IMG/VR virus record: IMGVR_UViG_3300042868_012782
Location: 1-64,000 of that record
DNA length: 64,000 nucleotides
Origin: a virus
Reading direction: 5' to 3' (one strand)
This document shows, one piece after another, positions 38,852 to 47,060 of this stretch. A program made the translations under genes and the position numbers. The notes under the pieces are model-generated. The model was given only the letters and a program-made list of their open reading frames with translations, had not been told where the DNA came from and did no database searches. The first letter of the stretch is position 1. Every line of letters begins with the position of its first letter.

Positions 38852-39652
38852 ATGATTGGTATGTCTGCTTTTCTCCTAACTCTCTTTGCGTTTCCTGGAC
38901 CAGGGGGCGAAGCAGACAAATACGTGGTTCCCAAGCAAGTGATTGTTGGAGCAGAGAGTCCCGTCCCATTGGGCGAGTTGGTCGACTTGTCTCTTTCTGC
39001 GATTGAGCCTAAGCCAGCGAACCTTATACAGCAATCAGTAGCATGGCAAGTCTTTGAAGGCGGACTACCAAAGCGCGTGCGCTCTACTAACGATGGCATA
39101 TTCTTCGGTGCTGGTGTTCAGCCCAAGAGAATGTTGGTTATCGCTGCTGTTTCCTATCTCTTCGCTAGTAAGGATGGCGACAAGATCACTGATGTCCAGG
39201 TCAAGAGCGTGCTCCTGACTGCGGATTTGCAAATCGGCCGGCCTGAACCGTTGCCGGGACCAGGGCCTCGTCCTGTCCCGCCTCCGGATTCCACCCCCAC
39301 TTTGCCGGAGGGGCGGTTCGGGCTGGCTAAAATTTCATTTGATTTGGCCATGTCGAAGGTCGCAGAGAATAGGGCTAGTGGCGCCTCCATCCTCGGTTCG
39401 TCTTTCGAGTCTCTTGCGTCTGCCGTGGCGGCAGGTGCTTATAAAACAGTCGAATCAATACTAAAAGCTACGAACGAAGCTAATAACTCAGCACTGACGC
39501 AAGCCAATCTCAAGATCACTGATTGGGATGCTTTTGGTAATGATCTTCAAAAACTATTGTATGACCTTCACAAGAATAAAAAATTAGTAACTACTGAAGA
39601 TTATTCGGATGCCTGGAAAGAAATTGCTTTAGGACTGAGGGCCGTCAAGTGA
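38852..39652 (+). CDS. Secreted or virion protein with Pro linker (266 aa)
   Basis: ATG follows AAGGTGAACC. A possible signal peptide (MIGMSAFLLTLFAFPGPGG), a beta-rich domain (residues 25-125), the linker EPLPGPGPRPVPPPDSTPT, and a helical C-terminus. Its place before a papain-like protease and tail proteins suggests a structural or lysis role, unproven. Confidence 0.6.
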   Translation: MIGMSAFLLTLFAFPGPGGEADKYVVPKQVIVGAESPVPLGELVDLSLSAIEPKPANLIQQSVAWQVFEGGLPKRVRSTNDGIFFGAGVQPKRMLVIAAVSYLFASKDGDKITDVQVKSVLLTADLQIGRPEPLPGPGPRPVPPPDSTPTLPEGRFGLAKISFDLAMSKVAENRASGASILGSSFESLASAVAAGAYKTVESILKATNEANNSALTQANLKITDWDAFGNDLQKLLYDLHKNKKLVTTEDYSDAWKEIALGLRAVK

Positions 39653-40581
39653 GCGACACCATTATTTCCTCCTACGTGAATGGGGACGAGTCTGGGTGGT
39701 TTGGCGAAGAAGTTGCTGCCGAGCAGTGGCCAGTAATGCAGGAAGCCGCCAACTTCGTTGAATTTGATCTTTTCGGTGATGTGCAGGCCCCTAAGTACTC
39801 AGAAAACTATCGAGTAGCTCAACGCGTTATTGGTCGTAGTATCGGGGGGGCATCTAGCGTGCAACTAATTGGAGACTGTGTCTCCTGGGGGATGAAGCAT
39901 GCTGTTGAGTATCTAGCGTGCTGCGACATCCTCATGCGTAAAGATGCAGAAGAATTTCATCATATATTTGCTCCATACATCTACGGTGTGTCGCGGGTCC
40001 AAATCGGTGGGGGGCGACTCTCTGGCGACGGCAGTCTTGGGAGTTGGGCCGCAGCTGGAGTGATGAAGTACGGAGTGATTTTTGCGAACAAAAACGAAAC
40101 TCCAGTATACTCAAAAGAAGTCGCTAAGAAGTGGGGCGCTAATGGACCTCCGTCTAGCTATCTAGCCATAGGAAAAAACTATCTTGTCCAGTCTGCTGCT
40201 AAGGTAAAAAGCTGGGATCAGCTCATCGCAGGTTTGGCCAATGGCTATTCGTGTACAGTCGCATCCAATCAAGGCTTCACGATGAAGCCCGACAAAGACG
40301 GCTTTCATCAAGCAGACGGACAATGGATGCACCAAATGTGTATTTATGATTATTGCTTAGATCCTGATCCTCATGTTCTTATCGCCAACAGTTGGGGCGA
40401 TGTTCACGGAACACTTAAGCATTTTGCTACTGGTGAAACACTACCGGCCGGAACCATTAGGGCTAAGAAGTCCGTCATTGAACGCATGATAGGACAAGGC
40501 GACACTTTCCTTGTGTCGCAGTACAATGGCTTCCCCACTCAGGATATTCCTGCCGCCCTATTTAAGCTTGTCGGCCGTTAA
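39649..40581 (+). CDS. Papain-like cysteine peptidase (310 aa)
   Basis: ATGA-type overlap (GTGAGCG) with the previous gene. Oxyanion Gln and catalytic Cys in VQLIGDCVSWG, His in WMHQMCIYDY and Asn/Trp in HVLIANSWGD give the papain triad in order. It could cleave virion proteins, a host surface, or a peptidoglycan peptide. Its gene neighbours are tail-type proteins. Confidence 0.8.
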   Translation: MSDTIISSYVNGDESGWFGEEVAAEQWPVMQEAANFVEFDLFGDVQAPKYSENYRVAQRVIGRSIGGASSVQLIGDCVSWGMKHAVEYLACCDILMRKDAEEFHHIFAPYIYGVSRVQIGGGRLSGDGSLGSWAAAGVMKYGVIFANKNETPVYSKEVAKKWGANGPPSSYLAIGKNYLVQSAAKVKSWDQLIAGLANGYSCTVASNQGFTMKPDKDGFHQADGQWMHQMCIYDYCLDPDPHVLIANSWGDVHGTLKHFATGETLPAGTIRAKKSVIERMIGQGDTFLVSQYNGFPTQDIPAALFKLVGR

Positions 40582-40596
40582 CTGCGAGGACGCCTC

Positions 40597-40938
40597 ATGA
40601 AACAGGGCGAGTACGACGTGAAGCTGGAGCCAGTATTGGATGGCGCCTACCCCAAGCTTCAAGAATATGTGGGTGAGCAGCTTGTTGGACTGCCACTCAT
40701 GACTATCCTGATGATTGTTTCCGTGGGCATGCAGGCCCTCTTTTATCTTTGGCAATGTCGACGCGCCAGAGTTATTTTGCGACGCATGGCGCTCTGTAAT
40801 GGCCCAATCAGCCAGACCTACTTGCGTCACAAGGTGTATGTACCCTTGATAAGGGCAGGTATCCCCGAGGCAGATGCCGAGCGGGCCACCCAGGCTTTGC
40901 GAATGGCGTTTGTCGAGGGACACTTTGATGGTGGGTGA
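40597..40938 (+). CDS. Single-pass membrane protein (113 aa)
   Basis: ATG follows GCGAGGACGCCTC. GLPLMTILMIVSVGMQALFYLW is a membrane helix, followed by a basic cytoplasmic tail. Overlaps the next gene by 11 bases. Could be a holin-like partner of the neighbouring peptidase; not supported by a motif. Confidence 0.6.
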   Translation: MKQGEYDVKLEPVLDGAYPKLQEYVGEQLVGLPLMTILMIVSVGMQALFYLWQCRRARVILRRMALCNGPISQTYLRHKVYVPLIRAGIPEADAERATQALRMAFVEGHFDGG

Positions 40939-42034
40939 GTTCCGACGCTATTCCGGTGCCTCCTCAACTCTAGGTGAAACCACCAGTGCGACAGCGACAC
41001 AAATCGTTGTTGCATTTTCTAATTTTCCTGCGCTACCACCGTTTGACATAGTCATCGATTCAGAAATAATTTCAGTCATTGGTATTTCATCACAGCCTGT
41101 AGGTACAGGCGCACTACTAGGAATGATTCAGCCTCCCGAGACCCTGACTTTTACTGTCTTGCGTGGTAGGGAGGGAACCACTGCCTCTAAGCACCTAGCC
41201 GGTCGTCCGGTCAAATGCGTCATAACATCAGACGGCTTTCTTTCACTCTCAGACGACAAGGGGTATTCCGGCCTTCGTGTTGTATCTGGTGGTTCGATTT
41301 CGGTAGAAATCACCGATGGCGATGGCATTTTCTTGATCGATCCATCTAATGAAAGATGGCGAGAGTTCCCTGTCCAGGATGACGTGATCCTTCCACTTCT
41401 GTCCGATGGAGAGGTGGGTGACGTCTATGCCTACTGGTCAGATGTCACAGATATGGTGGAGTACGAGATACAGAATTGGATTTCTCCACAGTCTCCTGCT
41501 CAAAGATCCATTAGGGACGGCGTGACAAGTAGAACAAGTAGTCTAACCAGAAGATATGTTGGCTCAGTGCAAAGACAAGGTGCGCTGTATAGCGCAAGCG
41601 TTCTTCGGCTATCGCTGACATCAGCTTCGCTGGTAAGCTTGAAGCACGGAGGGTTTCGTGCCTTGAGATTGGTTCCCACAGTGTCAACGGTCACCCTTAA
41701 TGGCCTACAGACAGCACGCGATGGATCAGTGATCGTTTTGCACAATGCTGCGGCGACACAAAAGGTGGTGCTTAAGCACAACTCCAATGCGGCTTCTGCT
41801 GGAGAAAAATTCCTGCTTCCAAAAGGCTTGGATCTGCCCATCGATCCGCTGGATGGAGTCGTGGCGATCTACGACGTGGCCAGCCAAGCCTGGAGGACGT
41901 TGTCAAACTGCTATATTCGAGAACCGCGTCCAGAAGATCCCGTGCTCCAAGATAACAGTCTAGAGGACGGCTCCGATAATCTAATGGCATATGCAGACGG
42001 GCGATCCGACACAATCTTCTACAAGGGCAATTGA
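40928..42034 (+). CDS. Tail/adhesin protein with GREGTTA domain (368 aa)
   Basis: ATG follows CGAGGGACACTTTG. TFTVLRGREGTTASKHLAGRPV and FLSLSDDKG form a short beta domain that recurs in the fibre at 42729. A strand-rich C-terminus (VIVLHNAAATQKVVLKHNSN) is also shared with it. Likely a virion component at the tail. Confidence 0.75.
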   Translation: MVGEFRRYSGASSTLGETTSATATQIVVAFSNFPALPPFDIVIDSEIISVIGISSQPVGTGALLGMIQPPETLTFTVLRGREGTTASKHLAGRPVKCVITSDGFLSLSDDKGYSGLRVVSGGSISVEITDGDGIFLIDPSNERWREFPVQDDVILPLLSDGEVGDVYAYWSDVTDMVEYEIQNWISPQSPAQRSIRDGVTSRTSSLTRRYVGSVQRQGALYSASVLRLSLTSASLVSLKHGGFRALRLVPTVSTVTLNGLQTARDGSVIVLHNAAATQKVVLKHNSNAASAGEKFLLPKGLDLPIDPLDGVVAIYDVASQAWRTLSNCYIREPRPEDPVLQDNSLEDGSDNLMAYADGRSDTIFYKGN

Positions 42035-42035
42035 C

Positions 42036-42725
42036 ATGGCTGACAATGTGACAATAGTTGGAACAGTAGTTGCGGCCGACGAGGTTAGCGACGGGACATT
42101 AGGAACTGTCAAGGTTCAATATGTCAAGATTATGGACGGGACTCTTGACGGCACCAATAAGGCTCAGGTGGGAGCAAGTGGACTGTCTGTTTTAGCGTCT
42201 CAAAACGGATCTTGGTCAGTCGCAGTACCGACTCTTGCGGCATCGGCTCCGTCGCTCAAATCTACTGCTCCTGGCGTTGGAACTTTCGTCTCGGACGGAT
42301 CGGGATGGCAACCAGCCATCAATCCTGTTGGCGCGGGGGCAACTACTTCGGGTAGTGGTCTGGCTGCCGGAACAGACTACTTATTTAATGGTGTTTCGTA
42401 TGAGAGGCAGCGCACACCATCCGTATGGAAAGATGTTGTTGCTTCGGGGGTGCTGGCTACAGTATGGACTCCCGCCTCAGGCAAGACTATTCGTTTCATG
42501 GGCGGGCATATTTCTGCTGCTAGCGGAGTTAGCTTGTTGTTTGAGGATAATACCACCGGAAACTTCATTTTTAGAACGCCTATTTTAACAGCAAATGTGC
42601 CGTTCTCATTTGCCTTAGGTAACGGTATCCCTATGTCGGGAGCTAACCGAACCCTAAAGGCGACCCAGACACCCAACTCGCCGGTCGTCACCTTCACAGG
42701 GACCATATACGGCACCGAGGAGTAA
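42036..42725 (+). CDS. Probable virion beta-sandwich protein (229 aa)
   Basis: ATG follows AAGGGCAATTGAC. Low-Cys, Gly/Ser/Thr-rich strands typical of phage fibre or decoration proteins; VVWTPASGKTIRFMGGHISAASGVSLLFEDNTTGNFIFRTP is the most conserved-looking part. Lies between two GREGTTA proteins. Confidence 0.65.
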   Translation: MADNVTIVGTVVAADEVSDGTLGTVKVQYVKIMDGTLDGTNKAQVGASGLSVLASQNGSWSVAVPTLAASAPSLKSTAPGVGTFVSDGSGWQPAINPVGAGATTSGSGLAAGTDYLFNGVSYERQRTPSVWKDVVASGVLATVWTPASGKTIRFMGGHISAASGVSLLFEDNTTGNFIFRTPILTANVPFSFALGNGIPMSGANRTLKATQTPNSPVVTFTGTIYGTEE

Positions 42726-42728
42726 CAG

Positions 42729-45700
42729 ATGGCTTTTCACCGCTTCGCCAATCAGGCGGTCACCTATCTGGCCAACACTATCAACAGTTCGGCCACTTCG
42801 GTCGTTGTGGTTTCTGCCACTAAATTTCCACAGGTTCCTTTTGAAGTGACTTGTGGTTCAGAAGTTATGCGTGTCACAGACATCAATTTGGTGACCAATA
42901 CGCTTACTGTTATTAGGGGTAGGGAAGGGACTACTGCGGCGACGCATGCTTCGGGTGACGCAATTGCACACACGCTCACTCGTGATGGACTATTAGATAC
43001 TCTATCGGGAAACGGAACTAACAATACTGCACTCTCGTTTTCTTCTACAGATCCAGAAGCAGTCGGTGGAGCAACCGTATATTTGACTCCATTATCCGGT
43101 AACAATATTGGACTTTATGATGCTTTAGAGCAACGATGGAGACGTTTTCCTGTTACTATACCTCCGTCTGTCGACGCCAACGAAGTAGCTGGTTCTTGTG
43201 TAGATGTGTTTGCGTCCTGGAACAATTCGACACAGTCCGTCGTTTTGAACAAGGTAGTATTTGATTGTGAGGACGGCCGATCTGCTGGCTACGATCTTGT
43301 TCGAGTAGACGGAGTCGTTGTTTCTGAGTCAGCACTTGCCTGGCGGCATGTGGGCACTTATCAAATGGTGTCAAGCAATCAAGTGGCCTTAAACTCCAAT
43401 ACTCCAATACTTTCTGGATATCAGAATGCCGAGATACCGCGGTTAGGAAAAAAGATTCTTAGAATCGACCCACCGATAACTTCTTATGAAATCCATGGCG
43501 TCGAACCAGCAGAAGATGGCGCAACAATCTACCTACTTAATGTCTCCAGCTCCGATACAATTTTGATCAAGCATAACTCTGGTACGGCTGGCGCCAACGC
43601 TAAAATTCTGGCGCTTGATGCTGATGATTATCCGATTTATCCGCTCGGAGGCGTTACGCTTGTTTATGATGCTTCGTCGGCTGCCTATCGCATGATCGGA
43701 GCATGTTGTGCTACGACAACCACAGCTCCAACAACCACCACTACTACAACTACTACGACAACAACCACAACTGCTGGTCCAGGAACAACAACTACCGCTG
43801 GACCAACAACGACATCGACTCCAACGACGACAACTCCAGATCCCTACTCTGCATCGTGCTTGCCCTCTACTACCTACGTTCGAGTATCTACAGATACTAA
43901 TGGCGTGAGTGGTCCTCACTTTGAGTTTTCTGCGGATAATTCCGCATGGTTCGTCATCAGTTCGGGTAGCCCTAAGCTGATTGCTAATCGTACCTATACA
44001 TTCAAGCTAACTAACACCTCGTCTCACCCATTCCGCGTTTTCGACACGGATGGATTCAATCGGTTAGTAAAAACTACAGTTGGCGGAGCTAGTGGAACAG
44101 CAGCAGATGGATTTTGGGGTGGCGACGTCACGATGACGGTCGTACTCCTTGATAAGACGCCATTCTCTTATGATTGTGGTCTACACGGTTTTGAGGGTGG
44201 CATCGGCGAAAATGCTCTTGTCTACGGTGGAGACTGTTCGATTTGCGCGCAACCTGCAATGTACTTAAGGTTGAACGAGGATCCTGCAACCTATCCGCCA
44301 CCTCCCGCCTGGCCGTCCAGCGTGCCAGTGCTTCAATACAACAAATCAAGCGTATATGCTGATGTATTTAGTGGTAGCTATGCCGACGGCCTTAAAAGTT
44401 CTTTTGTCCCCATTCAAACTAACTATTCCTACAGCGTCATTGATGACAATAGAATGGGGCTGACAGGTCAAATTTCCGGAATCAAGCTCAAGCTGTATGG
44501 ATTGCGTTCAACGATTGCTTCGGCTGATAATAAGTGCGTCGTATTTTTGGGCTATACTACTGCTGAGTCCACGCCGATTACCAAGAGATGCTTGTTGGCT
44601 GGAGAGTTAGATGCTTCTGGCACAAATGTCTCTGGTGGAATCGACTATGTAATTGAACCAAATGACTCCCTCTCTGCCTGGTCCTTTGGGGCGGCTGGTA
44701 CGTACAAGCCTAATCCCAATAGCAAGCTGTCTACCTCTTATGAGGCAGGTGATTCCTTACCACACGCTCAACTTATTGATCTCATCGGACTGAGCGCCAG
44801 AGGTACTTTTTTCCTATTGATCAAAGCTAGTAACCAGAGTGGTGCTGGTGTTGTCACTGTTGATAGTTTTTCCGTTGAGATTCTGACAAGTAATGATGAG
44901 ACGCGAACATTCTGGGCACGCCCGAATGATCAGATTGGATTCAATCCAACAGATGCCTTTGGTGTGTTGGCCGATATTCCTCTGGAAAGAAACTATGGGT
45001 TGTCTGAGCTTCCAACAGATCTTGCTATCGCAGAGGTCAAGTACGTCCGCTTCCGCTCTGAATACGATGCCAATTACCACCTGTGGGCTGGTGGTCAAGA
45101 CACAGGTGGGGTCAAGCTGGAAATATTCCGAAATTGGAACGCTTCCGGCTCTCCCGTCTCCACTTATTTCAATCTGTACGATTCCTCACGCAAGCGATTA
45201 CTCTGTTCGTCAGGAGAGTTCATTACCTTTAAGTTCACCAACACCTCGGCGACAGCCAAAACTATCAGTCTCAAGCTCCAAACTCCAGGCATCAACTATG
45301 AAATGAGCGCGGATGGTACTAATTGGCATCTGCCTAACCGTTGGACTTTTGGTGGGGCTGGTACTAGTACGCCAGCCTCGTATAAGATTGACTTGCGCCA
45401 TCTGACCAATCCGCGCTTTGCATTCAAGGTTCGCCCGATTCCAGGTGGTACTTCGGCATTTGTGGAAAGTACGGCTTCCACTATCAATAGTTCTATAGGC
45501 CCAGGGCCATATTATTATGCCAACCCAAGCAATGTAAACAATAGCTATGTAAAGTTGCTAATGGGCTACAATCAACCCATTCAGAAATTTCTTGACACGC
45601 GTACCGGCACACTGATCATCAACGAAGATGATTTAGACGACGACCGTCAGTCTCTCGTATATGGTGCCGGGTGTGCTGGAGTCGTAGATCCGACGACTAC

Positions 45701-46838
45701 TGCAGGCCCCACCACCACTTCGGCTCCAACGACACCTGATCCTTGGATGCCAGGATATTATTGCGTAACAGATTCCTCAGATGGTCGAAAATATTGCTCA
45801 TACGTCTCGCTTACTCCACCCGAAAATCCAAATGTCTCTTATTTAGGTCCAGTAGCAAGTCTGGCTATGTGCCGGGCTGGATGCCTCTCGGGAACTACTA
45901 CGACATCGACGACGGCTGGCCCAGGCGTGACTACGACTACGCCTCCATGCACAGGATACTGTCTGTATACGTGGAACGGAGCGGGCTGGGACAAGGATGG
46001 GGCGGGCTATTGTTCGTCTGGTTGCGGATGCGTTGCGCCAAGCTTTGCGGGATCTTTCGCTGGGCAGGCTTCAGTTACTTACTGCTCTCCGACAACAACT
46101 ACGACGGCTGCGCCGACTACCACGACGGCTACGCCGACCACGACGGCTGCGCCGACCACGACGGCTGCGCCGACCACCACGACGGCTACGCCGACTACCA
46201 CGACGGCTGCGCCGACTACCACGACGGCTACGCCGACCACGACGGCTGCGCCGACTACCACGACGGCTGCGCCGACTACCACGACGGCTGCGCCGACTAC
46301 CACGACGGCTGCGCCGACTACCACGACGGCTGCGCCGACTACCACGACAACAACGCTGCCTCCGCCTCCTGATGAGTGTGGCGCTACTGGTTACGCTTAT
46401 TGGATGCCAGAATATAATTCCACAACATCAACCTACAGTTGGAGATGGTATAGTCAGAACTGCGCTGCGGGATATGAGCCAGCTACTCCATCTGGAGATC
46501 CGTCGACATATACTCCAGGATATTATGCTCTTTCTACTTGCTGTACGCCTACCGTTACCACAACGACATCTGCTCCTGGGGCAACGACGACTGCGCCGCC
46601 GACCACTACGACGAGCAATCCAACAACTACAACATCCATGTATGGAGGTTCGACGACGACAGTCGCGCCAACAAGCACTACGACGTCTCCTACAGGATAT
46701 TGTACATATGTTTGGTATGACGCCACTGGTTGGGCGGGTCCCACAGCAAGTAGCTGCTCGCCTGGCTATTCGTGCCCTCCTGAACCCGGACAAGAAGGTC
46801 CATCTAATGCATATGAAGCTAATATTCCATGCATTTGA
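42729..46838 (+). CDS. Large Thr-rich tail fibre/adhesin (1369 aa)
   Basis: N-terminal 350 residues have the VIRGREGTTAATHASGDA domain shared with the protein at 40928. Three or more Thr-rich linkers follow (about residues 330-370, 975-990, 1060 and 1120-1215). Between them: a cupredoxin-like domain (residues about 385-505, TYTFKLTNTSSHPFRVF ... YDCGLHGFEG), two large beta domains, and Cys-rich modules (CTGYCLYTWNGAGWDKDGAGYC). It probably projects from the virion and binds the host. The repeats suggest recombination between modules. Confidence 0.8.
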   Translation: MAFHRFANQAVTYLANTINSSATSVVVVSATKFPQVPFEVTCGSEVMRVTDINLVTNTLTVIRGREGTTAATHASGDAIAHTLTRDGLLDTLSGNGTNNTALSFSSTDPEAVGGATVYLTPLSGNNIGLYDALEQRWRRFPVTIPPSVDANEVAGSCVDVFASWNNSTQSVVLNKVVFDCEDGRSAGYDLVRVDGVVVSESALAWRHVGTYQMVSSNQVALNSNTPILSGYQNAEIPRLGKKILRIDPPITSYEIHGVEPAEDGATIYLLNVSSSDTILIKHNSGTAGANAKILALDADDYPIYPLGGVTLVYDASSAAYRMIGACCATTTTAPTTTTTTTTTTTTTTAGPGTTTTAGPTTTSTPTTTTPDPYSASCLPSTTYVRVSTDTNGVSGPHFEFSADNSAWFVISSGSPKLIANRTYTFKLTNTSSHPFRVFDTDGFNRLVKTTVGGASGTAADGFWGGDVTMTVVLLDKTPFSYDCGLHGFEGGIGENALVYGGDCSICAQPAMYLRLNEDPATYPPPPAWPSSVPVLQYNKSSVYADVFSGSYADGLKSSFVPIQTNYSYSVIDDNRMGLTGQISGIKLKLYGLRSTIASADNKCVVFLGYTTAESTPITKRCLLAGELDASGTNVSGGIDYVIEPNDSLSAWSFGAAGTYKPNPNSKLSTSYEAGDSLPHAQLIDLIGLSARGTFFLLIKASNQSGAGVVTVDSFSVEILTSNDETRTFWARPNDQIGFNPTDAFGVLADIPLERNYGLSELPTDLAIAEVKYVRFRSEYDANYHLWAGGQDTGGVKLEIFRNWNASGSPVSTYFNLYDSSRKRLLCSSGEFITFKFTNTSATAKTISLKLQTPGINYEMSADGTNWHLPNRWTFGGAGTSTPASYKIDLRHLTNPRFAFKVRPIPGGTSAFVESTASTINSSIGPGPYYYANPSNVNNSYVKLLMGYNQPIQKFLDTRTGTLIINEDDLDDDRQSLVYGAGCAGVVDPTTTAGPTTTSAPTTPDPWMPGYYCVTDSSDGRKYCSYVSLTPPENPNVSYLGPVASLAMCRAGCLSGTTTTSTTAGPGVTTTTPPCTGYCLYTWNGAGWDKDGAGYCSSGCGCVAPSFAGSFAGQASVTYCSPTTTTTAAPTTTTATPTTTAAPTTTAAPTTTTATPTTTTAAPTTTTATPTTTAAPTTTTAAPTTTTAAPTTTTAAPTTTTAAPTTTTTTLPPPPDECGATGYAYWMPEYNSTTSTYSWRWYSQNCAAGYEPATPSGDPSTYTPGYYALSTCCTPTVTTTTSAPGATTTAPPTTTTSNPTTTTSMYGGSTTTVAPTSTTTSPTGYCTYVWYDATGWAGPTASSCSPGYSCPPEPGQEGPSNAYEANIPCI
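46095..46356 (+). repeat. 21-bp tandem repeat in the fibre Thr linker
   Basis: About a dozen copies of a 21-base unit (core ACGACGGCTGCGCCGACTACC) encode Thr-Thr-Ala-Ala/Thr-Pro-Thr-Thr blocks. The unit length keeps the frame, so copy-number changes alter the linker length only. Minus-strand ORFs across it are artefacts of composition. Confidence 0.9.
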
Positions 46839-46854
46839 TTTTCATTAATAAAAA

Positions 46855-46887
46855 AACGCAAGGCGTTACTGTAAATGACTTTGCGTA
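46855..46887. terminator. Weak hairpin between fibre gene and nrdJ
   Basis: ACGCAAGG pairs imperfectly with CTTTGCGT around a 15-base loop, preceded by a run of seven A residues. Read on the minus strand it would have a T tail, but no minus-strand gene is near. Read on the plus strand it lacks a T run. Confidence 0.3.
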
Positions 46888-47021
46888 AACGCAAAAGCAA
46901 AAGCTAGATCAATTAACGGGCCTAGACTATTATCTTCTGTGCTTAGTGGTCGAGGGGGACCGCATCCTGCCCGCGCCTATCGGTGTAATCTACCTTTGCC
47001 GCAATTTATCCACGGTGTTGT

Positions 47022-47043
47022 TCTAGAGGTCGGCCCCTCTAGA
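47022..47043 (+). promoter_or_regulatory. Leader hairpin immediately before the nrdJ ribosome binding site
   Basis: A perfect 8-bp stem TCTAGAGG/CCTCTAGA with a six-base loop ends just before ATGGAGG, the ribosome binding site of nrdJ. It may set translation efficiency or stability. No cobalamin riboswitch consensus was found in the 220-base leader. Confidence 0.6.
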
Positions 47044-47060
47044 CTTATGGAGGTTTCTCA

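Noticed and set aside
46079-46345. Minus-strand ORF of Val/Gly/Ala repeats
   Set aside because: It is the complement of the 21-base Thr-linker repeat inside the fibre gene; composition alone keeps it open.
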